Of a DNA stretch of 64,000 nt, positions 1-8,321 are shown piece by piece; positions within the stretch are counted from its first letter, which is position 1, and each line of letters starts with the position of its first letter. This DNA comes from Salinivirgaceae bacterium (GTDB taxonomy: Bacteria > Bacteroidota > Bacteroidia > Bacteroidales > SZUA-534): NCBI GenBank assembly GCA_016284875.1, contig JAEEPS010000007.1, positions 1 through 64,000 of the forward strand, given 5' to 3'. The notes below the pieces were generated by a model that did not search any database, had not been told where the DNA came from, and saw only the letters and a list, made by a program, of their open reading frames with translations. Made by a program: the position numbers and the translations under genes.

Positions 1-2655
1 ATCGCGGATGACACGCACTTTCGATGTGCGTTTAACCTTACCGTCGCGGACAAAGCAGCCTGCAACCGAACCGACTTTCGAAATCTTGAAGACTTCGCGA
101 ATCTCAACCGTACCAATGACTTCCTCCTTGATTTCAGGCGAAAGCATACCTTCCATAGCGTCTTTCACTTCGTTGATGGCATCGTAGATGATTGAGTACA
201 AGCGGATATCCACCTGCTCGCGCTCGGCCAGCTTGCGGGCGTCCATCGACGGGCGCACCTGGAATCCGACGATGATTGCATCGGAAGCGGCGGCCAGCGT
301 AACATCCGACTCTGAAATCTGACCAACGGCCTTGTGAATGACGTTGACCTGAATTTCGGGTGTCGAAAGTTTGATGAGCGAGTCCTGCAGAGCCTCTGCC
401 GAACCGTCCACATCGGCCTTGACAATGATGTTGAGTTCGTGGAAGTCGCCAATTGCCTTGCGGCGGCCAACCTCGGCCAATGTAAGGTGCTTCTGGGTGC
501 GCAAGCCCTGCTCACGCTGCAACTGCATACGGCGGTTGGCAATGTCGCGGGCCTCTTTGTCGCTGCTCACAACATTGAATTTGTCGCCAGCCTGCGGTGC
601 GCCGTTCAAGCCAAGAATCAATGCCGGTGTCGATGGGCCTGCCGCGTCAATTTTGCCGCTGCGCTCGTTGTACATTGCCTTTACGTGGCCAGTGAAACTG
701 CCGGCAAGCACAATGTCGCCAACCTTCAGCGTACCGTTCTGCACAAGCACTGTGGTCACATAGCCGCGGCCTTTGTCAAGTGCCGATTCAATTACAGTTC
801 CCGAAGCCAGCTTGTTCGGATTTGCCTTCAAATCAAGCAGTTCGGCCTCAAGCAGAACCTTATCGAGCAGCTCGGCAACATTGATGCCCTTTTTGGCCGA
901 AATGTCCTGCGACTGATATTTGCCGCCCCACTCCTCAACCAAAAGGTTCATATTGGCCAAAGCCTCTTTTATCTTGTCGGGGTTTGCACCCGGTTTGTCT
1001 ATCTTGTTGATTGCAAACACAATTGGAACACCAGCCGCTTGCGCGTGGTTGATGGCCTCAATGGTCTGAGGCATTATGCTGTCGTCGGCTGCAATCACAA
1101 TAATCACAATATCAGTGATTTGAGCACCACGGGCACGCATCGCGGTAAACGCCTCGTGACCAGGGGTGTCAAGGAAGGTGATGGTTTTGCCGTTCTTCAG
1201 CACCACGCTGTAGGCGCCAATGTGCTGGGTGATGCCGCCAGCCTCGCCCGCAATCACGTTCGAGTTGCGGATGTGGTCGAGCAGCGATGTCTTACCGTGG
1301 TCGACGTGGCCCATCACGGTGATGATTGGCGGACGCGGAACCAAATCTTCCTCCTTGTCCTCCTCATCGGCGATGGCATCGAGCAGATCGGCGCTCACAA
1401 ACTGCATCTTGTAACCGAACTCATCGGCCACAAGTGCCATTGTTTCAGCGTCCAATCGCTGGTTGATTGACACAAACAAGCCCAAATTCATACAGGTTGA
1501 GATGACTTGCGTCACAGCCACGTTCATCATTGTTGCCAACTCGTTAACTGATACAAACTCAGTCACTTTCAGCACCATCTTTTCGGCTTCCTGACGCTCA
1601 ATCTCCTCCGCCGATTTCATACGTACGTCCTCGCGTTTCTCGCGGCGGTGCTGGCTGGTTTTGCTCTTGCCTTTCGGGGCCTGCAGACGTGCCAGAGTAT
1701 CTTTAATCTGCTTCTGCACATCTTCCTCATTCACTTCCTTTTTCAGGAATTTCGATGCGCCTTTCGGGCCTTTACCGCCCTTGCCGCCTTTCTCCATCGG
1801 TGCGCCAACATCGACGCGGTCCTTCTGTATGCGTTTGCGTTTTTTCTTCTTTCCGAATTCGTCGCCTGCGCCTGGACCAGCGAATTTGCGGTCGCTCAGG
1901 TCGATTTTGCCAACCACGTTCGGGCCCTGAAGTTTCTCAACCTTGGTGTTAATAAACTCAGGTTCAAACTGTTGCGACTGACCATCGTCCTTCTTGCCTG
2001 GCTGTTGCGACTGCTGCTGCATAATCTTTTTCGATTGTGCCTCACGCTCCTGGCGCTCTTTGGCCTTCTCAGCCTTCGATTTCTTGGCTGGACGGGTTTT
2101 GGTGTTCAGTTGGTCAAGTTCGATTTTGCCCAAAATCTTCACATCCTTCACAGGCTCAACCTTTGTGCGGATGAGTTCGGGTTCGGGCTGTTTCGGTTTC
2201 GGCTTGTCGCCCTTCGGATTGGCCGATGCCACAGGCTGCTGCTTGGCAGGTGCTGGCTCGGGTTTCTTCTCGGGCTTTTTGTTCAGGTCGATTTTGCCCA
2301 CAACGTTCGGGCCTTGCAGTTTCTCGACTTTCGTGTCAACAAACTCTTCTTTCTTGGGCGCAACAGGCTCTTTTTTAGCCTGTTCCGACTCCTGCACCGA
2401 AAATTCGTCGTCGGCGTATATTGACTCTTTTTTCGCTCTCATTGCGTTGAGTTCAATCTTTTCCGATGCCTCTTTCACCTTGATGTCGGTGCTGTATTCC
2501 TTTTGCAGAATCTGGAAGACATCCAACTCAATCTTGGTGTTCGGGCCGTCGTCGGCGGCAATTCCCTTTTTATGCAGAAATTCGAGCACGGTGTTGACGC
2601 CTACGCCAAAATCACGTGCTATCTTACTTAATCTCAGTGGCTTGTAATCTGTCAT
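1..2655 (-). CDS. infB: Translation initiation factor IF-2 (3' end missing)
   Basis: IF-2 is the GTPase that positions initiator tRNA on the 30S subunit and promotes subunit joining. The window edge removes the 3' end, leaving 885 codons. The start at 2655 ([11 protein letters not shown]) opens an N-terminal IF2_N domain. A long charged linker follows (about residues 60-330), then a second IF2_N-like segment, then the G domain with GHVDHGKT at about residues 449-456 and DTPGHEA further on. The last codons read [10 protein letters not shown], inside the C-terminal part. The linker repeats a motif ending [10 protein letters not shown] twice, with a third divergent copy. It is the last gene of rimP-nusA-infB, 57 bp downstream of nusA, the usual bacterial order. 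Identity is secure; the C-terminus cannot be judged. Confidence 0.97.
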   Translation of the reverse strand, partial: MTDYKPLRLSKIARDFGVGVNTVLEFLHKKGIAADDGPNTKIELDVFQILQKEYSTDIKVKEASEKIELNAMRAKKESIYADDEFSVQESEQAKKEPVAPKKEEFVDTKVEKLQGPNVVGKIDLNKKPEKKPEPAPAKQQPVASANPKGDKPKPKQPEPELIRTKVEPVKDVKILGKIELDQLNTKTRPAKKSKAEKAKERQEREAQSKKIMQQQSQQPGKKDDGQSQQFEPEFINTKVEKLQGPNVVGKIDLSDRKFAGPGAGDEFGKKKKRKRIQKDRVDVGAPMEKGGKGGKGPKGASKFLKKEVNEEDVQKQIKDTLARLQAPKGKSKTSQHRREKREDVRMKSAEEIERQEAEKMVLKVTEFVSVNELATMMNVAVTQVISTCMNLGLFVSINQRLDAETMALVADEFGYKMQFVSADLLDAIADEEDKEEDLVPRPPIITVMGHVDHGKTSLLDHIRNSNVIAGEAGGITQHIGAYSVVLKNGKTITFLDTPGHEAFTAMRARGAQITDIVIIVIAADDSIMPQTIEAINHAQAAGVPIVFAINKIDKPGANPDKIKEALANMNLLVEEWGGKYQSQDISAKKGINVAELLDKVLLEAELLDLKANPNKLASGTVIESALDKGRGYVTTVLVQNGTLKVGDIVLAGSFTGHVKAMYNERSGKIDAAGPSTPALILGLNGAPQAGDKFNVVSSDKEARDIANRRMQLQREQGLRTQKHLTLAEVGRRKAIGDFHELNIIVKADVDGSAEALQDSLIKLSTPEIQVNVIHKAVGQISESDVTLAAASDAIIVGFQVRPSMDARKLAEREQVDIRLYSIIYDAINEVKDAMEGMLSPEIKEEVIGTVEIREVFKISKVGSVAGCFVRDGKVKRTSKVRVIRD

Positions 2656-2712
2656 TTGCTTCTTATCGAGTTTGTTAATTAACTGGAATCTGTATCTTAT
2701 AGCCGATAGCCG

Positions 2713-3936
2713 TTATTCAAATTCAGCCTTCAGTATCTTAAGCACATCGTTAATTGTACTTTCCTCAAGGTCAGTGCGATGCACAAGTTCGGCGGCTGGA
2801 ATTTCCAGAACGCTCTTGGCGGTGTCGCAGCCGATAGCCTTCAAGGCGTCGAGCACCCATCCGTCGATTTCGTCAGCAAATTCCTCAAGGTCAACATCTT
2901 CCTCGTCAACCGATTCGCGGTAAACATCAATCTCATAACCAGTCAGTTGGCTTGCCAACTTGATGTTGGTTCCGCCCTTGCCGATGGCCAGCGACACCTG
3001 GTCGGGCTCAAGATAAACATCGGCTTTCTTGGTCTCGTCGTTAATCTTAATCTGCGACACTTTGGCTGGGCTCAACGCGCGCGAGATGTAGAGAGAGATG
3101 TTGTTGGTGTAGTTGATGACGTCGATGTTCTCGTTGCGCAACTCGCGGACAATGCCGTGGATGCGGGCGCCCTTCATACCAACGCAGGCTCCAACTGGGT
3201 CGATGCGCTCGTCGTACGACTCAACGGCCACTTTGGCGCGCTCGCCTGGGATGCGCTTGATATTCTTGATGGTGATGAGTCCGTCGAAAATCTCGGGAAC
3301 CTCAAGTTCGAACAGACGCTCAAGGAACAGCGGGCTTGTGCGCGAAAGGATTACCAGCGGGGTTGAGTTGCGCATCTCAACGCGAACCACAACTGCGCGG
3401 ACGCTGTCGCCCTTGCGGAAATAGTCGCTCGGAATCTGCTCGGTCTTCGGCATAATCAACTCGTTGCCGTCGTCGTCGATAATCATTATCTCTTTCTTCC
3501 AAACCTGATAAACCTCGCCAGTCACAATCTCGCCGATGCGGTCTTTGTATTTGGCGTAGAGTTGGTCCTTCTCGAGTTCCATAATGCGGGTGGTCAGGTT
3601 CTGGCGAAGCGTCAGGATTGAGCGGCGGCCGAAATCCTTCATCTGCACCTCGTCCGACACTTCCTCGCCGACCTCATAATCCTCGTCGATTTTCTTTGCC
3701 TCGGTGAGCGAAATCTCCTTGTTGGGGTCCTTCAAATCGGCATCCTCAACCACCTCGCGGTTGCGCCAAATCTCAAAGTCGCCCTTGTCGATGTTGATGA
3801 TGATGTCGAAGTTCTCATCGGTGCCATACTGCTTAACCAATGTGCTGCGGAACACGTCTTCCAAAACCCTCATCATTGTGGGGCGGTCGATGTTTTTCAG
3901 TTCCTTAAACTCTGAAAATGTGTCGGTTAGATTCAT
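2713..3936 (-). CDS. nusA: Transcription termination/antitermination factor NusA
   Basis: NusA binds RNA polymerase and nascent RNA and modulates pausing, termination and antitermination. The 407 residues match the compact form: NusA_N (about 1-125, FSEFKELKNIDRPTMMRVLE), an S1 RNA-binding domain (about 130-200, GEIVTGEVYQVWKKE), and two KH domains (GACVGMKGARIHGIVREL around 250 and AIGKGGTNIKLASQLTG around 318). A short C-terminal helical tail of about 60 residues stands where proteobacterial NusA carries longer acidic repeats. The ATG at 3936 is the only sensible start. It lies 24 bp after rimP and is co-transcribed with rimP and infB. Confidence 0.97.
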   Translation of the reverse strand: MNLTDTFSEFKELKNIDRPTMMRVLEDVFRSTLVKQYGTDENFDIIINIDKGDFEIWRNREVVEDADLKDPNKEISLTEAKKIDEDYEVGEEVSDEVQMKDFGRRSILTLRQNLTTRIMELEKDQLYAKYKDRIGEIVTGEVYQVWKKEIMIIDDDGNELIMPKTEQIPSDYFRKGDSVRAVVVRVEMRNSTPLVILSRTSPLFLERLFELEVPEIFDGLITIKNIKRIPGERAKVAVESYDERIDPVGACVGMKGARIHGIVRELRNENIDVINYTNNISLYISRALSPAKVSQIKINDETKKADVYLEPDQVSLAIGKGGTNIKLASQLTGYEIDVYRESVDEEDVDLEEFADEIDGWVLDALKAIGCDTAKSVLEIPAAELVHRTDLEESTINDVLKILKAEFE

Positions 3937-3960
3937 ATTTTCTCTTTTTATCTGTTTATG

Positions 3961-4425
3961 TTAAAAAATTATTGTTTCCTTGACTGATTTAATCTCTGCG
4001 AATGCGTAAGGTTCTGTTTTAGTGACCTTTACGGGACGTTTTGCGCCTTCGGGCTTCTCCTTTGTCTCATACTCGAGCAGAATGCCCTCGGCATTGGCCT
4101 CGCGCAGAATGCCGTTGAGTTTGATGCCGCTGTTGAGCAGCACTTCAACTGTGCCGTTCAGGATTTTGGTGTACTGCTGCAGAACTTTGAGCGGCTGCCC
4201 CACGCCTGGCGACGACACCTCGAGCGCGAAATCTTCCTTCTCACGGTCGAGTTGCGACTCGATGTACTGGCTAATCTCTACGCAAGTGTCGACTGAAATG
4301 CCCTCGGGCGAGTCGAGCGTTACGGTGATATTGTTCTGCGTATCCACCTTAACATCAACCAGAAACAAGTCGCTGTCGGCAATGCGGCTCTGAACAATCT
4401 CTTCAATCTGTTTTTTGTCTATCAT
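3961..4425 (-). CDS. rimP: Ribosome maturation factor RimP
   Basis: RimP assists 30S subunit maturation in the cytoplasm. The 154 residues have the family's N-terminal alpha/beta domain (DLFLVDVKVDTQNNITVTLD, then the EISQYIESQLD helix and EVSSPGVGQPLK, the most conserved block) and a C-terminal Sm-like beta domain. It is first in rimP-nusA-infB, as in most bacteria. Its ATG lies only 18 bp past a GC-rich hairpin and about 57 bp past a predicted transcription start. Confidence 0.95.
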   Translation of the reverse strand: MIDKKQIEEIVQSRIADSDLFLVDVKVDTQNNITVTLDSPEGISVDTCVEISQYIESQLDREKEDFALEVSSPGVGQPLKVLQQYTKILNGTVEVLLNSGIKLNGILREANAEGILLEYETKEKPEGAKRPVKVTKTEPYAFAEIKSVKETIIF

Positions 4426-4442
4426 AGTTTACTGTAATAAAA

Positions 4443-4464
4443 CAGGGGACTTGCTTGCCCCCTG
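4443..4464 (-). promoter_or_regulatory. Hairpin in the rimP leader (possible attenuator)
   Basis: On the minus strand CAGGGG pairs with CCCCTG across a 10-base loop, followed by TTTTATTA. It lies between the predicted rimP promoter (4489-4519) and the rimP ATG (4425). It could end transcripts coming from the 4600-5532 gene or attenuate the rimP-nusA-infB operon. The stem is only 6 bp, so its strength as a terminator is uncertain. Confidence 0.45.
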
Positions 4465-4488
4465 AATCAATTCTCCACGAAAACGCCG

Positions 4489-4519
4489 CAAATATATGAC
4501 TTTAAATGTTATCAGCAAA
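4489..4519 (-). promoter_or_regulatory. Bacteroidota-type promoter for rimP-nusA-infB
   Basis: Minus strand: TTTG (4519-4516), 19 bases, then TATATTTG (4496-4489), a perfect match to the TAnnTTTG -7 box with the expected spacing. Transcription would start near 4482, giving a leader of about 57 nt that contains the 4443-4464 hairpin. Confidence 0.6.
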
Positions 4520-4599
4520 ATAATTTAAGCGAAGATTTATAGTATCTCTTCTTGCGTTATCCGCCGCTCATCAACTCATACATGAGCCTTTCATCTACC

Positions 4600-5532
4600 T
4601 TAAAGTGTCCGGTATGATTCTATATCGCCATAGAATTTTTCGGGTTTGAGCGGGTTTACAAAAATGTCGATCACGCCGTCCACGTTGAAATCACCAACTC
4701 CACCTTTTGCTTTGACAATGCGCTGGGTGCCGTTCGGTTCAACGCAAGTAATGCGAATGGGATGCACGCCGTTCAAAATCACGCTTTCGTTTACATAAAC
4801 ATCGGTAATCTTGCAAGCAACCTTCACACCAGAAGTTTTCAATGCTTGAAGCGCGAGTTTCTTTCCTCGTATTATACTTACAATCAGTCCGATAATAATA
4901 AACAATGCTGCCATTCCGCCGCCTACAAGCGAAGCCATCAATACATATTCATCTGCTTCGGCTGTACCTGGCTGAATGGTTTGTGTTTCGCCACCGCCAT
5001 TTTCTGCAAAGATGCCTATCAGGACAAACCCGAACGATACTATAAGAAACAACGCGGTTATTAACGCGTTAAGACGCACCATGTTAGGTGTCATCACGTC
5101 TGTTGGATTGTTGTTGCTGACAAGCAGTGTTACGGGAGTTCCCACTTCGGGCTTGCGGGTAGATGTGGCAGGAATTTGTATTCCGCTGTATTTCTGCCCG
5201 TTGAGTGTGTATTCAACAATCATTTGGTACGCGGCTTGGCGATGGCGGAACCCCGATGAACTTCTAAAGGTAACCTCACCAGTTTCAAAATCGATTATTG
5301 TACCAGTTATTTTGGTAGAGTTTGCGGCTTTGCTAAATACTGGAACAGTTATAAATAATACAATACCAGCCATTACCATTCCTGCAATCAAACCAATAGT
5401 TCGGAATGAAAAATTGAGTGTACCAGTTGCCATCGCAACCGATACGCCTGTCAGCAAAGCCACTGCCAGACCAATGCCAATTAGCAATGCGCCAGGACGT
5501 TTCACGTTTATTTTTGTGCCGTAATAAAACAT
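4600..5532 (-). CDS. DUF3592-like four-TM membrane protein, function unknown
   Basis: This 310-residue protein has two N-terminal membrane helices (about 15-35 and 45-70), a soluble segment resembling DUF3592 (KITGTIIDFETGEVTFRSSS, later YTLNGQKYSGIQI and VGTPVTLLVSNNNPTDV), two more helices (about 155-175 and 198-220), and a second copy-like soluble domain (VKVACKITDVYVNESVILNG and FVNPLKPEKFYGDI). The two soluble halves look like a duplication of one beta module, each attached to a helical hairpin. The family has no established role. It is a single gene, divergent from ribE, with a dyad-rich gap in front of it. Confidence 0.7.
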   Translation of the reverse strand: MFYYGTKINVKRPGALLIGIGLAVALLTGVSVAMATGTLNFSFRTIGLIAGMVMAGIVLFITVPVFSKAANSTKITGTIIDFETGEVTFRSSSGFRHRQAAYQMIVEYTLNGQKYSGIQIPATSTRKPEVGTPVTLLVSNNNPTDVMTPNMVRLNALITALFLIVSFGFVLIGIFAENGGGETQTIQPGTAEADEYVLMASLVGGGMAALFIIIGLIVSIIRGKKLALQALKTSGVKVACKITDVYVNESVILNGVHPIRITCVEPNGTQRIVKAKGGVGDFNVDGVIDIFVNPLKPEKFYGDIESYRTL

Positions 5533-5582
5533 AATGTTTTGGATTTATGTTAGTAATGAGCAAAACTAATAATAATTTTGAA

Positions 5583-5655
5583 CAAGTTTAATAACTTGCA
5601 GCCTTTATCACAATTGTTGGTAACAAACTTGTATAGATGCCATACAGGTTTGTTA
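5583..5655. promoter_or_regulatory. Two inverted repeats in the divergent gap before ribE
   Basis: CAAGTT/AACTTG with a 4-base loop lies at 5583-5598. A 14-bp dyad follows: TAACAAACTTGTAT at 5621-5634 and ATACAGGTTTGTTA at 5642-5655, one G-T pair, 7-base loop. Neither is followed by a T-run in either direction, so they look more like operators or RNA regulatory hairpins than terminators. No FMN riboswitch is recognisable here. Confidence 0.45.
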
Positions 5656-5695
5656 GTCAATAAATTGCGATATTAAAATTATAATATATCGAACT

Positions 5696-6304
5696 ATGTT
5701 TTCAGGAATTGTTGAAGAGTTTGCCGAAGTTGTCGGCATTGAGAAAGACCAGGAGAATCTGCATTTTACGCTGAAATGCTCGTTTGTCAACGAGTTGAAA
5801 ATTGACCAGAGCGTGGCACACAACGGTGTTTGCCTGACGGTGGTTCGCATTAAGGACGGAACCTACACCGTGACGGCAATGAAAGAGACGCTCGATTGCT
5901 CGAATCTGGGATTGCTGAAGGTTGGCGACAAGGTGAATGTTGAGCGCTCGATGCTGATGAACGGCCGACTTGACGGTCACATTGTGCAGGGCCACGTCGA
6001 CAAAACGGCGCGCTGCACAAAAGTTGAAGATGCCGAGGGAAGCCACGTTTTCACTTTTGAGTACGATTTCGACAAAGAGATGGCAAAACGCGGCTATCTG
6101 ACTGTGGATAAGGGCTCTGTAACCGTCAACGGCGTGAGCCTGACCGTCTGCCGCCCAACGCACAACTCGTTCCAAGTCTGCATCATTCCCTACACCTTCG
6201 ACAACACCAACTTCCACACAATCAAGGAAGGAACCGTTGTCAATTTGGAATTCGACATTATCGGAAAGTACATTGCGCAAATCACAAAACTGGCGCAGGA
6301 ATAG
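5696..6304 (+). CDS. ribE: Riboflavin synthase, alpha subunit
   Basis: The enzyme dismutates two 6,7-dimethyl-8-ribityllumazine molecules into riboflavin and the pyrimidinedione precursor. The 202 residues hold the two expected lumazine-binding barrels. The first begins MFSGIVEEFAEV and contains SVAHNGVCLTVV. The second contains GRLDGHIVQGHVD and SVTVNGVSLTVC. A C-terminal trimerisation helix follows. Length is normal. It starts at the ATG at 5696, is divergent from the 4600-5532 gene and is followed at 112 bp by ispG on the same strand. No other riboflavin gene is nearby. Confidence 0.96.
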   Translation: MFSGIVEEFAEVVGIEKDQENLHFTLKCSFVNELKIDQSVAHNGVCLTVVRIKDGTYTVTAMKETLDCSNLGLLKVGDKVNVERSMLMNGRLDGHIVQGHVDKTARCTKVEDAEGSHVFTFEYDFDKEMAKRGYLTVDKGSVTVNGVSLTVCRPTHNSFQVCIIPYTFDNTNFHTIKEGTVVNLEFDIIGKYIAQITKLAQE

Positions 6305-6308
6305 ATTT

Positions 6309-6415
6309 GGTATTAGGTATCAGGTATTGGGTTTTGGCGATTTTGAAAGCCAACACCTAACACCCAATACCCCGAACCAACTTAAAACTCAAGAACTTAT
6401 AACTTAAAACTCAAC
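6309..6415. repeat. Heptamer-phased inverted repeat element between ribE and ispG
   Basis: Four consecutive heptamers (GGTATTA, GGTATCA, GGTATTG, GGTTTTG; 6309-6336) face an inverted arm of three related heptamers (6349-6371, reading GGTGTTG-type on the other strand) across about 12 bases. A further five heptamers of a second kind (CTTAAAA, CTCAAGA, ACTTATA, ACTTAAA, ACTCAAC; 6381-6415) run to 1 bp before the ispG ATG. The strict 7-bp phase fills almost the whole gap. No ORF lies inside. Confidence 0.7.
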
Positions 6416-6416
6416 A

Positions 6417-8312
6417 ATGGACCTTGTCAACTCGTCGTTTACCGACAAACGTTTTGAAACTCACGCAATTACAATAGGCAACTTGCAAATGGGCGGCACA
6501 AATCCCGTCCGTGTGCAGTCGATGGCCAACACCCCAACGCACGATGTGGAAGCATCTGTGCGCCAGGCGATTGAGATTTTCGATGCTGGTGCCGAACTAG
6601 TGCGCTTCACCGCCATCGACGAGCGCGACGCCTACGCCTTGCGCGACATTAAAAACGAACTAGTGGCGAAGGGCTACACGAAGCCCATTGTAGCCGATGT
6701 GCACTTCAATGCTCAACTGGCTGACATTGCCGCGCAATTTGTTGACAAAGTGCGTATTAACCCTGGCAACTATCTCGAGAAACGTGCCACTTTCACCACA
6801 CTTGAATTCACTGATGACGAGTACCGCTCCGAACTCGAGAAACTCGAGAACCGACTGCTTAAACTGCTGAATATCTGCAAGGAACACGGCACCGCACTGC
6901 GTATCGGCACTAACCACGGCTCGCTGTCGGACCGCATAATGTCGCGCTACGGTGATACCCCGGCCGGAATGGTTGAAGCCACAATGGAATTTCTGCGTGT
7001 CTGCCAAAAATATGATTTCCTGAATGTTGCCGTCTCACTCAAATCGAGCAACACTGTGGTAATGGTGCAGGCTTACCGCTTGCTTGTGAAGCAGATGGCC
7101 GCCGAGAAAATGAGTTTTCCAATCCATTTGGGCGTAACCGAAGCCGGTGCTGGAACCGACGGAATCATAAAATCGGCAGTGGGCATTGGCACGCTTCTCA
7201 CCGACGGCATTGGCGATACCATCCGCGTGTCGCTCACGGGCAGTCCGGCTTTCGAAATTGCACCCGCACGGATGCTTGCCGATTACTTCGCCGGGCCCAA
7301 CAAGAACGTGAAAATCAACTACAACGAGCCTTTGGCATTCGACCCATTCAGTTTCAGCCGACGCGGCACCGAACTCAATCCTTCGTTCGACAACACAAAG
7401 CCCCTGGTAATCTGCGATTTGCCTGACCTTTCGATGGAAACGCTCAAATCGCTCGACATCACCTTCGACCTGAACACGATGACCATCACAGGCGGCAAAC
7501 AATCGCCTGATGTTCTGTATTTTGGCGCACCCGAAATGGACCTGCCCGACTTCAAAACCAATGGCGTTTCGCTTTTAATCGACTACAAAGTCTGGATAAA
7601 AGACAGCAATTTTGAGCCGCTTTATGGCCTAAACACATATCTGACAGCAAAATACAAATCAGACAAGCGTAACTGGGTGATGGTGAGTCTGAACACGCTG
7701 ACGCCCGAAGCAATGGCGCGGCTCAAGACCGACCCAACGGTGGTGCTGATTGCGTGCTCAATGTGCGTTAACCAAGCCGCCGAGCAACGCGCCATCTTCA
7801 ACAAACTGATTGCCAACGGCGTAAACCTGCCAGTTGTGGTTAGCAGCATCTACAAAGAACCCGACGTGGCGCAGTTCCAACTGAAAGCCGCCGCCGACAA
7901 TGGTCTTTTCTTCATCGATGGAATGGCCAACGGCTTGTGGCTGAGCAATTTCGCGCGTATCAATGTCAAAACTGTGACAGACACTGCATTTGCCATTCTG
8001 CAATCGGCGCGCGCACGCTACACCCGCACCGAGTACATATCGTGCCCGTCGTGCGGACGCACTTTGTACAACATTGAGAAGGGACTTGCCGAAGTGAAGA
8101 AAGCCACAGCGCACCTGACAGGACTGAAAATTGCCGTGATGGGCTGCATTGTGAACGGCCCCGGCGAAATGGCCGATGCCGACTACGGCTACGTTGGCGC
8201 GGGTCCCGGCAAGGTGAACCTGTACAAAGGCAAAGTGCTTGTGAAACGCGGTGTGGATGAGGTCGTTGCACCACAAGAATTGCTGAAAATGATTGAAGAA
8301 GACAGAAATTAG
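6417..8312 (+). CDS. ispG: 4-hydroxy-3-methylbut-2-en-1-yl diphosphate synthase, long form
   Basis: IspG (GcpE) is the [4Fe-4S] enzyme that converts MEcPP to HMBPP in the MEP isoprenoid pathway. At 631 residues it is the long, three-domain form found in plants, chlamydiae and Bacteroidota. It has an N-terminal TIM barrel (FTDKRFETHAITIGNLQMGG to about residue 290), an inserted domain (about 300-530), and a C-terminal iron-sulfur domain. The cluster ligands are visible in ISCPSCGRTLYNIE and GCIVNGPGEM. The ATG at 6417 directly follows the phased repeat element. It is convergent with the next gene, with only 9 bp between the stops. Confidence 0.96.
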   Translation: MDLVNSSFTDKRFETHAITIGNLQMGGTNPVRVQSMANTPTHDVEASVRQAIEIFDAGAELVRFTAIDERDAYALRDIKNELVAKGYTKPIVADVHFNAQLADIAAQFVDKVRINPGNYLEKRATFTTLEFTDDEYRSELEKLENRLLKLLNICKEHGTALRIGTNHGSLSDRIMSRYGDTPAGMVEATMEFLRVCQKYDFLNVAVSLKSSNTVVMVQAYRLLVKQMAAEKMSFPIHLGVTEAGAGTDGIIKSAVGIGTLLTDGIGDTIRVSLTGSPAFEIAPARMLADYFAGPNKNVKINYNEPLAFDPFSFSRRGTELNPSFDNTKPLVICDLPDLSMETLKSLDITFDLNTMTITGGKQSPDVLYFGAPEMDLPDFKTNGVSLLIDYKVWIKDSNFEPLYGLNTYLTAKYKSDKRNWVMVSLNTLTPEAMARLKTDPTVVLIACSMCVNQAAEQRAIFNKLIANGVNLPVVVSSIYKEPDVAQFQLKAAADNGLFFIDGMANGLWLSNFARINVKTVTDTAFAILQSARARYTRTEYISCPSCGRTLYNIEKGLAEVKKATAHLTGLKIAVMGCIVNGPGEMADADYGYVGAGPGKVNLYKGKVLVKRGVDEVVAPQELLKMIEEDRN

Positions 8313-8321
8313 TTTTTTGCC

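Noticed and set aside
334..2424. Long open frames on the plus strand opposite infB (378 and 258 codons).
   Set aside because: They are shadows of the biased codon use of infB. The minus-strand frame has clear IF-2 domains; the opposite frames show no domain and an odd composition.
5600..5695. FMN riboswitch upstream of ribE.
   Set aside because: The gap contains dyads but none of the conserved RFN-element sequence blocks, and is too short and A+T-rich.
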